From assembly GCA_964511405.1 (NCBI GenBank), contig CAZEFK010000132.1, positions 1-20,917 of the forward strand: a stretch of DNA of 20,917 nucleotides, in the 5' to 3' direction. Both the position numbers and the translations under genes were made by a program. The notes beneath the pieces are model-generated. The model was not told the origin of the DNA, made no database searches, and saw only the letters and a program-made list of their open reading frames with translations. Below, in pieces: positions 15,199-20,917 of this stretch. The stretch comes from CAZEFK01 sp964511405. GTDB lineage: Bacteria; Pseudomonadota; Alphaproteobacteria; Elsterales; Elsteraceae. Position 1 is the first letter of the stretch, and every line of letters starts with the position of its first letter.

Positions 15199-16041
15199 GT
15201 GAGCACCTTCATCACAATTGACCCCAGCCTGCTGCTGCTGGCGAGCAGCCCGTCGTCGTCGCTCGGCTCGGTCAACACCGGTTCGTCCTTGCTGGGCCTG
15301 GGCTCCAGCGGCCTGCCCTCGGTCACCCAGTATCAGATCGAGCAGCAGAAGAAGACCCAGCTGCAGCAGATGTCGGACAGCGCGCCTCTGGTGAAGCAGG
15401 CGATCGCCTACTATCAGGCCAACATCGGCAAGGTGAAGTCGGTCGATGAGCTGTTCAACAACTACCAGCTCAGCCAATTCGTCCTGAGTGCGGCCAACCT
15501 GTCCGACCAAGGCAATGCCGCCGCCCTGGTCAAGAAAGCGTTGACCGAGGACCCGTCGAACAAGAAATCTCTGGTCAACCAGCTTACCGATACCCGGTTC
15601 AAGCAGGCCAGCTCGCAGCTTAAGCTATATAATGGCCTCAGCTACCTGCAGAGCAGCGCCGGCATCGCGGCCGTGGTCGCCGCATACAAGTCCAATACCT
15701 TCACGACGAACCTGGCCGGCGACAATCCGGCTGTCGCCCAGGCCGTGGCGTTCAAGCAGATCGCGTCGACCGCCAAGAACGCCTTCGACGTGCTGGGCAG
15801 CAGCGTGATCCGCAGCGTCGTCCAGACCGCCTACAACATCCCGCAGCAGCTGGCGTTCCAGCCCGTCGACGACCAGGCCGCGCTGATCAATCGCACCTTC
15901 AACGTCGCCAACCTGCAGAATCCGAAATTTGTCGACAACCTGATCAACCAGTTCCTGGTCCAGTACGACATCCAGAATTCCGGCTTCAACAGCAACGCTC
16001 CGGCGGGGTTCAACTTCGGATCGGGCAGCAGCGTCGCCTGA
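15199..16041 (+). CDS. DUF1217 family flagellar-locus protein
   Basis: 280 residues, GTG start with AGGAG a few bases upstream. The Ser/Leu-rich N-terminus (about 1-45) is low in complexity and lacks a clear signal peptide; it may carry a type III export signal. The body is helical, with repeated units of the kind VKKALTEDPSNKKSLVNQL and TRFKQASSQLKLYNGL, followed by a domain with NPAVAQAVAFKQIA and RTFNVANLQNPKFVDNLINQF. These features fit DUF1217, a family found in alphaproteobacterial flagellar clusters with no settled function. It follows flgL by 63 nt (including the 14-bp palindrome GAGCGGGCCCGCTC at 15168-15181) and ends before a GC-rich hairpin. Confidence 0.75.
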   Translation: MSTFITIDPSLLLLASSPSSSLGSVNTGSSLLGLGSSGLPSVTQYQIEQQKKTQLQQMSDSAPLVKQAIAYYQANIGKVKSVDELFNNYQLSQFVLSAANLSDQGNAAALVKKALTEDPSNKKSLVNQLTDTRFKQASSQLKLYNGLSYLQSSAGIAAVVAAYKSNTFTTNLAGDNPAVAQAVAFKQIASTAKNAFDVLGSSVIRSVVQTAYNIPQQLAFQPVDDQAALINRTFNVANLQNPKFVDNLINQFLVQYDIQNSGFNSNAPAGFNFGSGSSVA

Positions 16042-16062
16042 GACGGCGGCACGGTAGGCCAG

Positions 16063-16086
16063 GCCGCCGCCGACTGTGGCGGCGGC
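16063..16086 (+). terminator. GC-rich hairpin after the DUF1217 gene
   Basis: GCCGCCGCC-GACTGT-GGCGGCGGC is a perfect 9-bp stem with a 6-nt loop, 22 nt after the stop codon. No T-run follows, so it may attenuate rather than fully end transcription into flbT. Confidence 0.5.
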
Positions 16087-16152
16087 TCACCTTGGCGGGG
16101 GCGGTGTTTTCCGCTAGCGTCAGCCGCGACGGGATCCTGGCGACGGCGGATA

Positions 16153-16602
16153 ATGGCTCTCAAGATCAATTTGCGTGCGAACGAACGGATCGTGATCAAC
16201 GGCGCGCTGCTGACGGCCCTGAAGCCGACCGCGCTGCTGATCACCAACCGGGTCTCGATGCTCCTGGAGCGCCAGATCATGCGCCCCGAATACGCGGTGA
16301 CCCCGGCGCGCCGGATCTATTTCTCGATCCAGTGCGCCTATATGGCGGATGCCGACGAACGGCCGCGATTCCTGGAGTCGGTGGAGAGCTTCATTTCCGA
16401 CTTCGAGCAGGCCACCACGGTGTCGCAGGTCCGCGACCTGCTGGCCGCCATGCGCCAGATGGTCGCCAGCGCCAATTTCTACGAGGCCCTGAAGCTGAGC
16501 CGGGATCTGATGGCCTATGAGGAGGCGGTGCTGACGCTGCCTACGGCCCAGCCGAACCCGGACGGCACGCCGGCCCCTGAATCCGAGCGCGCCGACGGCT
16601 AG
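16153..16602 (+). CDS. flbT: Flagellar biosynthesis repressor FlbT
   Basis: 149 residues. In Caulobacter FlbT binds the 5' leader of flagellin mRNA and promotes its decay until the hook is complete, so it is a post-transcriptional timer. Family features are strong: the N-terminus MALKINLRANERIVINGALL, then TNRVSMLLERQIMRPE, the middle PARRIYFSIQCAYM and the C-terminal helix with ANFYEALKLSRDLMAYE; the last 20 residues are a disordered tail. The ribosome-binding site is weak (GGCGGA directly before TAATGG). The usual neighbour flaF was not found next to it; instead a glycosyltransferase gene follows after 36 nt. The flagellin genes it should control lie about 4 kb downstream. Confidence 0.92.
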   Translation: MALKINLRANERIVINGALLTALKPTALLITNRVSMLLERQIMRPEYAVTPARRIYFSIQCAYMADADERPRFLESVESFISDFEQATTVSQVRDLLAAMRQMVASANFYEALKLSRDLMAYEEAVLTLPTAQPNPDGTPAPESERADG

Positions 16603-16638
16603 TCCCGGCCCGCGCCACATGAAGAGTTCGCCGAGGGA

Positions 16639-17769
16639 ATGTTGAATTTCGTCTTCATCGACCCGATCGACTGGGACTACGGCGTCGAGACTCCCTGGCA
16701 GCGGCCGATCGGCGGCTCGCAGTCGGCCCTGTGTTACCTGGCGGTGGAGCTGGCCAAGCGCGGCCACGGCGTCAGCCTGATCAACCGGACGACCCAGCCG
16801 GGCGTGCGGCTTGGCGTCACCCACGCCCCTCTGACGCACATCCCTGTCCCGGTCCTACAGGCCGCCGACATCTATATCGTCCTCAATGGCTGCTTCTTGG
16901 AAGCCTTCGAGCAGATCGACCGCCACTCGAAGCCGGGGACACCGCACATCCTGTGGACCCAGCATGCCCACGACCAGCCGGCGGTCCAGCTCCTGACCGA
17001 TCCCGCCGTCCGCGACTTCTGGGACGGCTTCGTTCTGATCAGCCATTGGCAGCAGCAGTGCTACGAGCGCGCGTTCGGCGTCGATAAGCGCCGGGTGCAA
17101 ATCCTGCACAACGCCGTCGCACCGCACTTCCAGGGCCTGTTCGACGGTCCGGTAGCGGCAGCCAAGGCCTGGCCGCCGGTGCTCTGCTATACGAGCACGC
17201 CCTATCGCGGCCTCGACCGCTTGCTGCTCGCCTTCCCCCAGATCCGCGCGGCGATACCCGGCACGCGCCTGCGCGTGTTCAGCAGCATGAAGGTCTATTT
17301 CAAGGGCGACGAAGAAGCCGACAAGGACGATCCGTGCCGCGACTTCTACGACCTGTGCCGCCGGATGGAGGGCGTCGACTATGTCGGCTCGGTGCCCCAG
17401 CCGGAGCTCGCCGATGCCTTGAGGCACGCGACGGCGCTGGCCTATCCCAACAGCTATGCCGAGACGTCCTGTATTGCCGTGATGGAGGCCATGGCTGCCG
17501 GCTGCGAGGTCGTGACCAGCGATCTCGGCGCGCTGCGCGAGACCTGTGCCGGCTTCGGCCATCTCGTGCCCGCGCTCGGCCATCCGGGGCTTCATGCCGA
17601 CCAATTCGCGCGCCGCATGATCGAAGTGCTGACCGAGCACCGGCGCGACCAGGCCGCGACCGAGCAGCGGCTCGCCGCCCAGGTCGCCTACGCCAACACC
17701 GAAACCACCTGGGCTCACCGCGCCCGGCAATGGGAAGACTGGGTCAGCGCGTTCATCGCCCGCCGATGA
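16639..17769 (+). CDS. Glycosyltransferase of the GT4/GT-B type
   Basis: 376 residues, cytoplasmic, no membrane segment. The N-terminal half has the glycine-rich acceptor-side loop (PIGGSQSALCYLAVELAKRGH, split around residues 23-43), and the C-terminal half the donor-binding features: the hinge region LHNAVAPHFQGL, then SYAETSCIAVMEAMAAGCEV with the EX7E motif at Glu275 and Glu283, as in GT4 retaining enzymes. A sugar donor and acceptor cannot be told from sequence. It lies 36 nt after flbT and 28 nt before the TPR-GT41 gene, so it probably acts in the same flagellar glycosylation pathway. GAGGG stands just before the ATG. Confidence 0.85.
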   Translation: MLNFVFIDPIDWDYGVETPWQRPIGGSQSALCYLAVELAKRGHGVSLINRTTQPGVRLGVTHAPLTHIPVPVLQAADIYIVLNGCFLEAFEQIDRHSKPGTPHILWTQHAHDQPAVQLLTDPAVRDFWDGFVLISHWQQQCYERAFGVDKRRVQILHNAVAPHFQGLFDGPVAAAKAWPPVLCYTSTPYRGLDRLLLAFPQIRAAIPGTRLRVFSSMKVYFKGDEEADKDDPCRDFYDLCRRMEGVDYVGSVPQPELADALRHATALAYPNSYAETSCIAVMEAMAAGCEVVTSDLGALRETCAGFGHLVPALGHPGLHADQFARRMIEVLTEHRRDQAATEQRLAAQVAYANTETTWAHRARQWEDWVSAFIARR

Positions 17770-17797
17770 GCCCGGCCCGCCGCGACATGGAACCGAC

Positions 17798-19999
17798 ATG
17801 AGTGGATCGCGCATCCTGCTGCTGCTTGGACAGGCCCGCCACCGGGTCGGGCTCCTGGACGAAGCGCGCAATTTTTATCAGCAGGTGCTCGACGCCGAGC
17901 CCGACAATGTCGAGGCCCTGCAGTTCGCTGGTTTGACCGACCTGGAGTCGGACCGGGTCGAGGACGCGCGGCGGCTGCTCGACCGCGCGGTGGCCCTGGC
18001 GCCCGGCAGCGACGAGGCTTTGTTCTATCGCGGGCTGGTATCCGAGCGCGAGGAAGCCTACGACGACGCGCTGCGCTGGTACGACCAGGCGCTGGCGATC
18101 AACCCCAGCCATCTGCGGGCCCTGCGCAAGAGCGCCACGCTTTACCAGATGCGCAGCGACTGGGTCGAAGCGATCAACGCCCTCAAGCGGGTGCTGCTCC
18201 TGGATCCGGACGACGAGGAGGCATCGATCCATCTCGGCGTCTGCTATCTCGGCAACAGCAACTACAATGCCGCGGCGAGCCAGCTGCGCCAGGTCATCGA
18301 ACGCGATCCCAAGAACCTGAAGGCGCTGAACCTGCTGAGCCTGACCTGCTTCCGATCCCGCAACTACCAGGCCGCCAAGCAGGTCCTGCACCAGTCCCTC
18401 GAGATCGAGCCGGACGACGTCAATGCGCTGTTCTTCCTTGGCGCCTCGCAGGCGGCGCTCGGCGAGACCGGCCCGGCGATCGAGACCTTCACCCGCACGA
18501 TCGAACTCCACCCCGACAGCGCCATTGCGTTCCGCGAGCGGGGCGCGGTCTACCGCGGCCTGCTGCGGCTGGAAGAGGCCTTGGCCGATTTCGAGAAGGC
18601 GGCGGAGCTCGACCCGAACTTCGCCACCGCGATCAACGACATCGGCCTGACGCTCTTGTCGCTGGGGCGGATCAACGAGGCGGTGGAGCGGTTCCAGAAC
18701 CTGCTCAAGCAGGCCCGTGACCATATTCTGCCGCTGGTCTACAGCAATTTCCTGTTCGCGTCGCATTACGATGTCGATCGCGATGTCCAGACGATCAAGC
18801 GCGAGCATATCGGCTACGAGGAGATGACCCGCAGCTGCCTGGAGCGGCGCGGCGTCCTGCCGCGTCCGGCGGTGGCGACGCGCCACCGCGATCCCGACCG
18901 GCCGCTGCGCGTGGGATATGTCTCGGCCGATTTCGGCTTCCATCCGGTCGGCTATTTCGTGTCGTCGGTCATCGCGCGCCACGATCCCAAGCAGGTTCTG
19001 TCGGTGTGCTACTCCAACCGCGACGTCGAAGACCGCATGACCGACTGGATCAAGGCCAACAGCGGCATGTGGCGGCGCATCCACGACCAGGACGACGCCG
19101 ATGTCCTGCGGCGGATCGAAGCCGACCAGATCGACATCTTGGTCGATCTGTCCGGCCACACCTCGGGCAACCGGCTGCCGCTGTTCCTGTGCAAGCCGGC
19201 GCCCGTCCAGGCGACCTGGGCTGCTTATGTCGGGACCACCGGGCTGTCGGCGATCGATTATCTGATCTCGGACCGCTTTCAGTCGCCGCCTGAGTTCGAT
19301 GACGATTATGTCGAGGCCGTCGAACGGATGCCCGACGGCTATATCTGCTACGAGCCGCCGCCCTTCGCGCCGGCCGTCGGGCCGCTGCCGGCCGCCGCCG
19401 CCGGGCGGATCACCTTCGGGTCGTTCAACAATCCGTCGAAGGTCAACGACGCCGTGATCGCGGTATGGGCCCGGATCCTGGAGCAGGTTCCGGACTCGCG
19501 GCTGGTCCTGCGCTACCGATGGTTTACCGCCCCCCACAACCGGGTCCGGATTCTCGGCGCCTTCGAACGGGCAGGCATCGAGGCCGAGCGCATCGAACTC
19601 GCCGAAGGCGGCGACACGGCGCGCATGCTGGCCGGCTACGGCGATGTCGACATCGGGCTCGACACCTTTCCTTATTCCGGCGGCCTGACCACGTGCGAAG
19701 CATTGTGGATGGGGGTCCCCGTGGTCACCGTGCCCGGCCGCCGCTTCGAGGGCCGCCATTCCCTCAGCCACCTGACGAATGCCGGTTTCCCGGAGTGGGT
19801 CGCCGCCGACGCCGACGACTACATCCAGATCGCGCTCGACCTGGCGCGTGACCGCGAGCGGCTGGCCCATCTGCGGCTCAGCATGCGCAGTCGCCTGGCC
19901 ATATCGCGGCTGTGCGAGAGCCCACGGTTCGCGCAGAACCTGGACCGGGCCTTCCGACGGATGTGGCAGAGCTGGTGCTCTAGGAGCGTGTCTCCGTAA
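17798..19999 (+). CDS. TPR-GT41 protein, O-GlcNAc-transferase-like (candidate flagellin glycosyltransferase, FlmG-like)
   Basis: 733 residues. About residues 1-310 are tetratricopeptide repeats (first repeat LLLGQARHRVGLLDEARNFY; many DP/EP turns), then from about 368 to the end a GT41 domain. Visible GT41 landmarks are RVGYVSADFGFHPVGYF with His382 (equivalent to the active-site His of human OGT), GSFNNPSKV with Lys548 (541-549), and DTFPYSGGLTTCEALWMG beginning at Asp622, the nucleotide-sugar region. Caulobacter FlmG has the same TPR plus GT41 layout and glycosylates flagellins with nonulosonic acid. Flagellin genes follow directly on the same strand, so modification of flagellin serines/threonines in the cytoplasm before export is likely. 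The start ATG has only a weak ribosome-binding site; other upstream ATGs are out of frame. Confidence 0.88.
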   Translation: MSGSRILLLLGQARHRVGLLDEARNFYQQVLDAEPDNVEALQFAGLTDLESDRVEDARRLLDRAVALAPGSDEALFYRGLVSEREEAYDDALRWYDQALAINPSHLRALRKSATLYQMRSDWVEAINALKRVLLLDPDDEEASIHLGVCYLGNSNYNAAASQLRQVIERDPKNLKALNLLSLTCFRSRNYQAAKQVLHQSLEIEPDDVNALFFLGASQAALGETGPAIETFTRTIELHPDSAIAFRERGAVYRGLLRLEEALADFEKAAELDPNFATAINDIGLTLLSLGRINEAVERFQNLLKQARDHILPLVYSNFLFASHYDVDRDVQTIKREHIGYEEMTRSCLERRGVLPRPAVATRHRDPDRPLRVGYVSADFGFHPVGYFVSSVIARHDPKQVLSVCYSNRDVEDRMTDWIKANSGMWRRIHDQDDADVLRRIEADQIDILVDLSGHTSGNRLPLFLCKPAPVQATWAAYVGTTGLSAIDYLISDRFQSPPEFDDDYVEAVERMPDGYICYEPPPFAPAVGPLPAAAAGRITFGSFNNPSKVNDAVIAVWARILEQVPDSRLVLRYRWFTAPHNRVRILGAFERAGIEAERIELAEGGDTARMLAGYGDVDIGLDTFPYSGGLTTCEALWMGVPVVTVPGRRFEGRHSLSHLTNAGFPEWVAADADDYIQIALDLARDRERLAHLRLSMRSRLAISRLCESPRFAQNLDRAFRRMWQSWCSRSVSP

Positions 20000-20017
20000 C
20001 GGCGAGAGCAGCGACGC

Positions 20018-20166
20018 CGGCCGGTATGGCCGTAGGCCAGGAAGTTGGCGAAGCGCGATGCGGCGCATCGCGGGAAGATTGGTCAAAAACCAATCTTCGG
20101 ACGGTGGAACCGCTCGGCCAAAAGGCCGAGACGGAGGACTGACGCAGCCCACGGCCCTACCGGCCG
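20018..20166. repeat. Nested inverted repeats with cloverleaf-like fold between the GT41 gene and flagellins
   Basis: A closing stem pairs CGGCCGGTATGGCCGT (20018-20033) with ACGGCCCTACCGGCCG (20151-20166): 15 of 16 pairs. Inside lie three perfect hairpins at 20054-20072 (8 bp, loop GGC), 20074-20098 (10 bp, loop CAAAA) and 20113-20130 (7 bp, loop AAAA). Nothing coding was seen in the 278-bp gap that holds it. It could be an interspersed palindromic repeat, a structured RNA or a processing/termination element; no family is recognised. Confidence 0.7.
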
Positions 20167-20245
20167 CGGCCCGAAGGGCTGAAGCGCGCGCGGCCGCTAG
20201 CCGGATAGCTTGCGTTTTCCCGGCATTTATGACAGCTTGGCCCCG

Positions 20246-20265
20246 TGAAATCGAAAATGATTTCA
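20246..20265 (+). promoter_or_regulatory. Inverted repeat in the leader of the flagellin relic
   Basis: TGAAATC-GAAAAT-GATTTCA, a perfect 7-bp inverted repeat that ends just before AGGGG (20267-20271) and the ATG at 20278. FlbT acts on flagellin leaders in Caulobacter; whether it reads this hairpin is inference. Confidence 0.4.
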
Positions 20266-20277
20266 TAGGGGTTCAAA

Positions 20278-20604
20278 ATGTCCGGTATCGACACCAACAA
20301 CAACGCGCTCATCGCGCTGCAGAACCTGACGGCGACGCAGAACGCCCTGGTGGTCTCGCAACGGCCCGTCGGTACCGGCTGCCAGATCTCGAGCGCGCTC
20401 GACAATGGCGCAATCTTCGCCGTTGCCCAGACCATCCGGATTGATCTCCGACAGCTTCACCGCGGGCCTGGGCGCCCTGGTCGACGCCGACCTCAGCCGC
20501 GCAGCCGCCAATCTGCAGCCCCTGCAGATCAGGCAGCAGCTGGGATCCCAGGCGCTCTCCATCGCCAACCCGCCCCCCAGATCCTGCTGTCCCTGTTCCG
20601 CTAG
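20278..20604 (+). pseudogene. Flagellin relic with central deletion and frameshifts
   Basis: The first about 55 codons (MSGIDTNNNALIALQNLTAT onward) are roughly 90 percent identical in DNA to the start of the next flagellin, up to about 20443. From 20444 the sequence jumps straight to a flagellin C-terminal segment, readable only in the +1 frame (SDSFTAGLGALVDADLSRAA, then LQIRQQLGSQALSIAN). Around 20570 one base is missing, and the last residues (APQILLSLFR) return to the first frame and end at TAG. The whole central region of a flagellin is lost. The open frame of 108 codons is therefore a chimera, not a working filament protein. The N-terminal changes (Arg to Pro and Tyr to Cys compared with the intact copy) fit relaxed selection. 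Confidence 0.88.
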
Positions 20605-20680
20605 GCACGGCAGGTCCGACCGCCCATGGACCAAAATGGCCATTTCGTGGGCACCAGCAGCACTCACCAAATCGACCATC

Positions 20681-20698
20681 CGCTGTAAAAATCCAGCG
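20681..20698 (+). promoter_or_regulatory. Short hairpin in the leader of the intact flagellin gene
   Basis: CGCTG-TAAAAATC-CAGCG, a 5-bp stem with an A-rich 8-nt loop, just upstream of the AGGAG at 20704-20708. It is a candidate target for leader-acting regulation such as FlbT; the stem is short. Confidence 0.3.
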
Positions 20699-20715
20699 AA
20701 TCCAGGAGATAAAAC

Positions 20716-20917
20716 ATGTCGAGCATCAATACCAACAACAACGCGCTCATCGCGCTGCAGAACCTGACGGCGACGCAGAACGCCCTGGCGGTCTCGCAGC
20801 GGCGCGTCAGCACCGGCTACCAGGTGTCGAGCGCGCTCGACAATGGCGCGATCTTCGCCGTTGCCCAGAGCATCCGGACCGACATCGCGGGCTTGGCCGG
20901 CGTCAACCAGCAGCTGC
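20716..20917 (+). CDS. Flagellin, partial (3' end beyond window)
   Basis: The first 67 codons are visible. The N-terminal D0/D1 helix of flagellin is plain: MSSINTNNNALIALQNLTAT, QNALAVSQRRVSTGYQVSSA, then AQSIRTDIAGLAGVNQQL. It is the filament subunit, exported through the flagellar channel, and a likely substrate of the TPR-GT41 protein upstream. An AGGAG ribosome-binding site is at 20704-20708, 7 nt before the ATG. The 111-bp gap after the relic must hold its promoter if it is not read from upstream, but no canonical sigma-54 or sigma-28 element was recognised there. Flagellin paralogue naming (fljK, fliC, laf) cannot be decided. Confidence 0.93.
   Translation, partial: MSSINTNNNALIALQNLTATQNALAVSQRRVSTGYQVSSALDNGAIFAVAQSIRTDIAGLAGVNQQL

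Noticed and set aside
15618..15632. TTAA in an AT-rich patch inside the DUF1217 gene as a CtrA site
   Set aside because: Only one half-site is present (TTAA-N7-AATG) and it lies in the middle of a gene.
16092..16108. Possible sigma-54 element TTGGCGGGGGCGGTGTT before flbT
   Set aside because: GG-N10 is followed by GT rather than GC, and the middle is a G-run; too weak to call.
20222..20240. Possible sigma-54 element CGGCATTTATGACAGC before the flagellin relic
   Set aside because: The GG to GC spacing is 11, not 10, so it does not fit sigma-54.
17753..20266. Long minus-strand open frame opposite the TPR-GT41 gene
   Set aside because: Composition is R/D/V/G-rich shadow sequence without any recognisable domain, and the plus strand holds a clear TPR-GT41 gene.
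20637..20652. Possible sigma-54 element starting TGGCCATTTCGTGGGC before the intact flagellin
   Set aside because: Spacing is again 11 bp and the -12 half is poor; the 12-bp palindrome AAATGGCCATTT here may be chance.

Overview
This GC-rich window (chromosome-like, no mobile elements seen) is a flagellar gene cluster from an alphaproteobacterium, probably of the Rhodospirillales type. The evidence is the presence of FliX, FlbT, DUF1217 and DUF6468 proteins (families typical of alphaproteobacterial flagellar loci), a one-cysteine DksA, a CtrA-like site and sigma-54 type promoters. No genus can be named from sequence alone.

Layout. (1) 1-1902, minus strand: fliL, fliM and a DUF6468 protein cut by the window edge (motor/switch operon). 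(2) 1903-2218: divergent control region with a CtrA-like site on the fliL side and, on the flgF side, a 17-bp partial palindrome plus a well-formed sigma-54 -24/-12 element. (3) 2219-6336, plus strand: flgF, flgG, flgA and two tandem copies of flgH that share a 535-bp block without a single difference. (4) 6343-6380: a perfect 17-bp-stem hairpin between convergent genes. (5) 6388-9573, minus strand: dksA, fliX and a TPR protein with a GT9-like glycosyltransferase domain. (6) 9574-9825: second divergent control region carrying the same 17-bp motif and a second sigma-54 element, at spacings much like those before flgF. (7) 9826-19999, plus strand: flgI, flgJ-type rod-binding protein, FlgN-like protein, flgK, flgL, DUF1217 protein, flbT, a GT4-type glycosyltransferase and a TPR-GT41 (O-GlcNAc-transferase-like, FlmG-like) protein, closely spaced and perhaps largely one transcription unit. 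(8) 20000-20277: a gene-free stretch with a nested, cloverleaf-like set of inverted repeats. (9) 20278-20604: a gutted flagellin relic. (10) 20716 to the end: the start of an apparently intact flagellin.

Together the genes make the rod (FlgF, FlgG), P ring (FlgI, FlgA), L ring (FlgH), hook-filament junction (FlgK, FlgL), switch and motor accessory parts (FliM, FliL) and filament (flagellin), with regulators acting on assembly (FliX) and on flagellin mRNA (FlbT). The three glycosyltransferases inside the locus, one of FlmG-like architecture next to flagellin, point to a glycosylated filament. The most unusual points are the tandem flgH pair with a gene-conversion-like identity block, the shared motif before both sigma-54 promoters, related beta-rich inserts in both FlgK and FlgL, the flagellin relic and the folded element before it.
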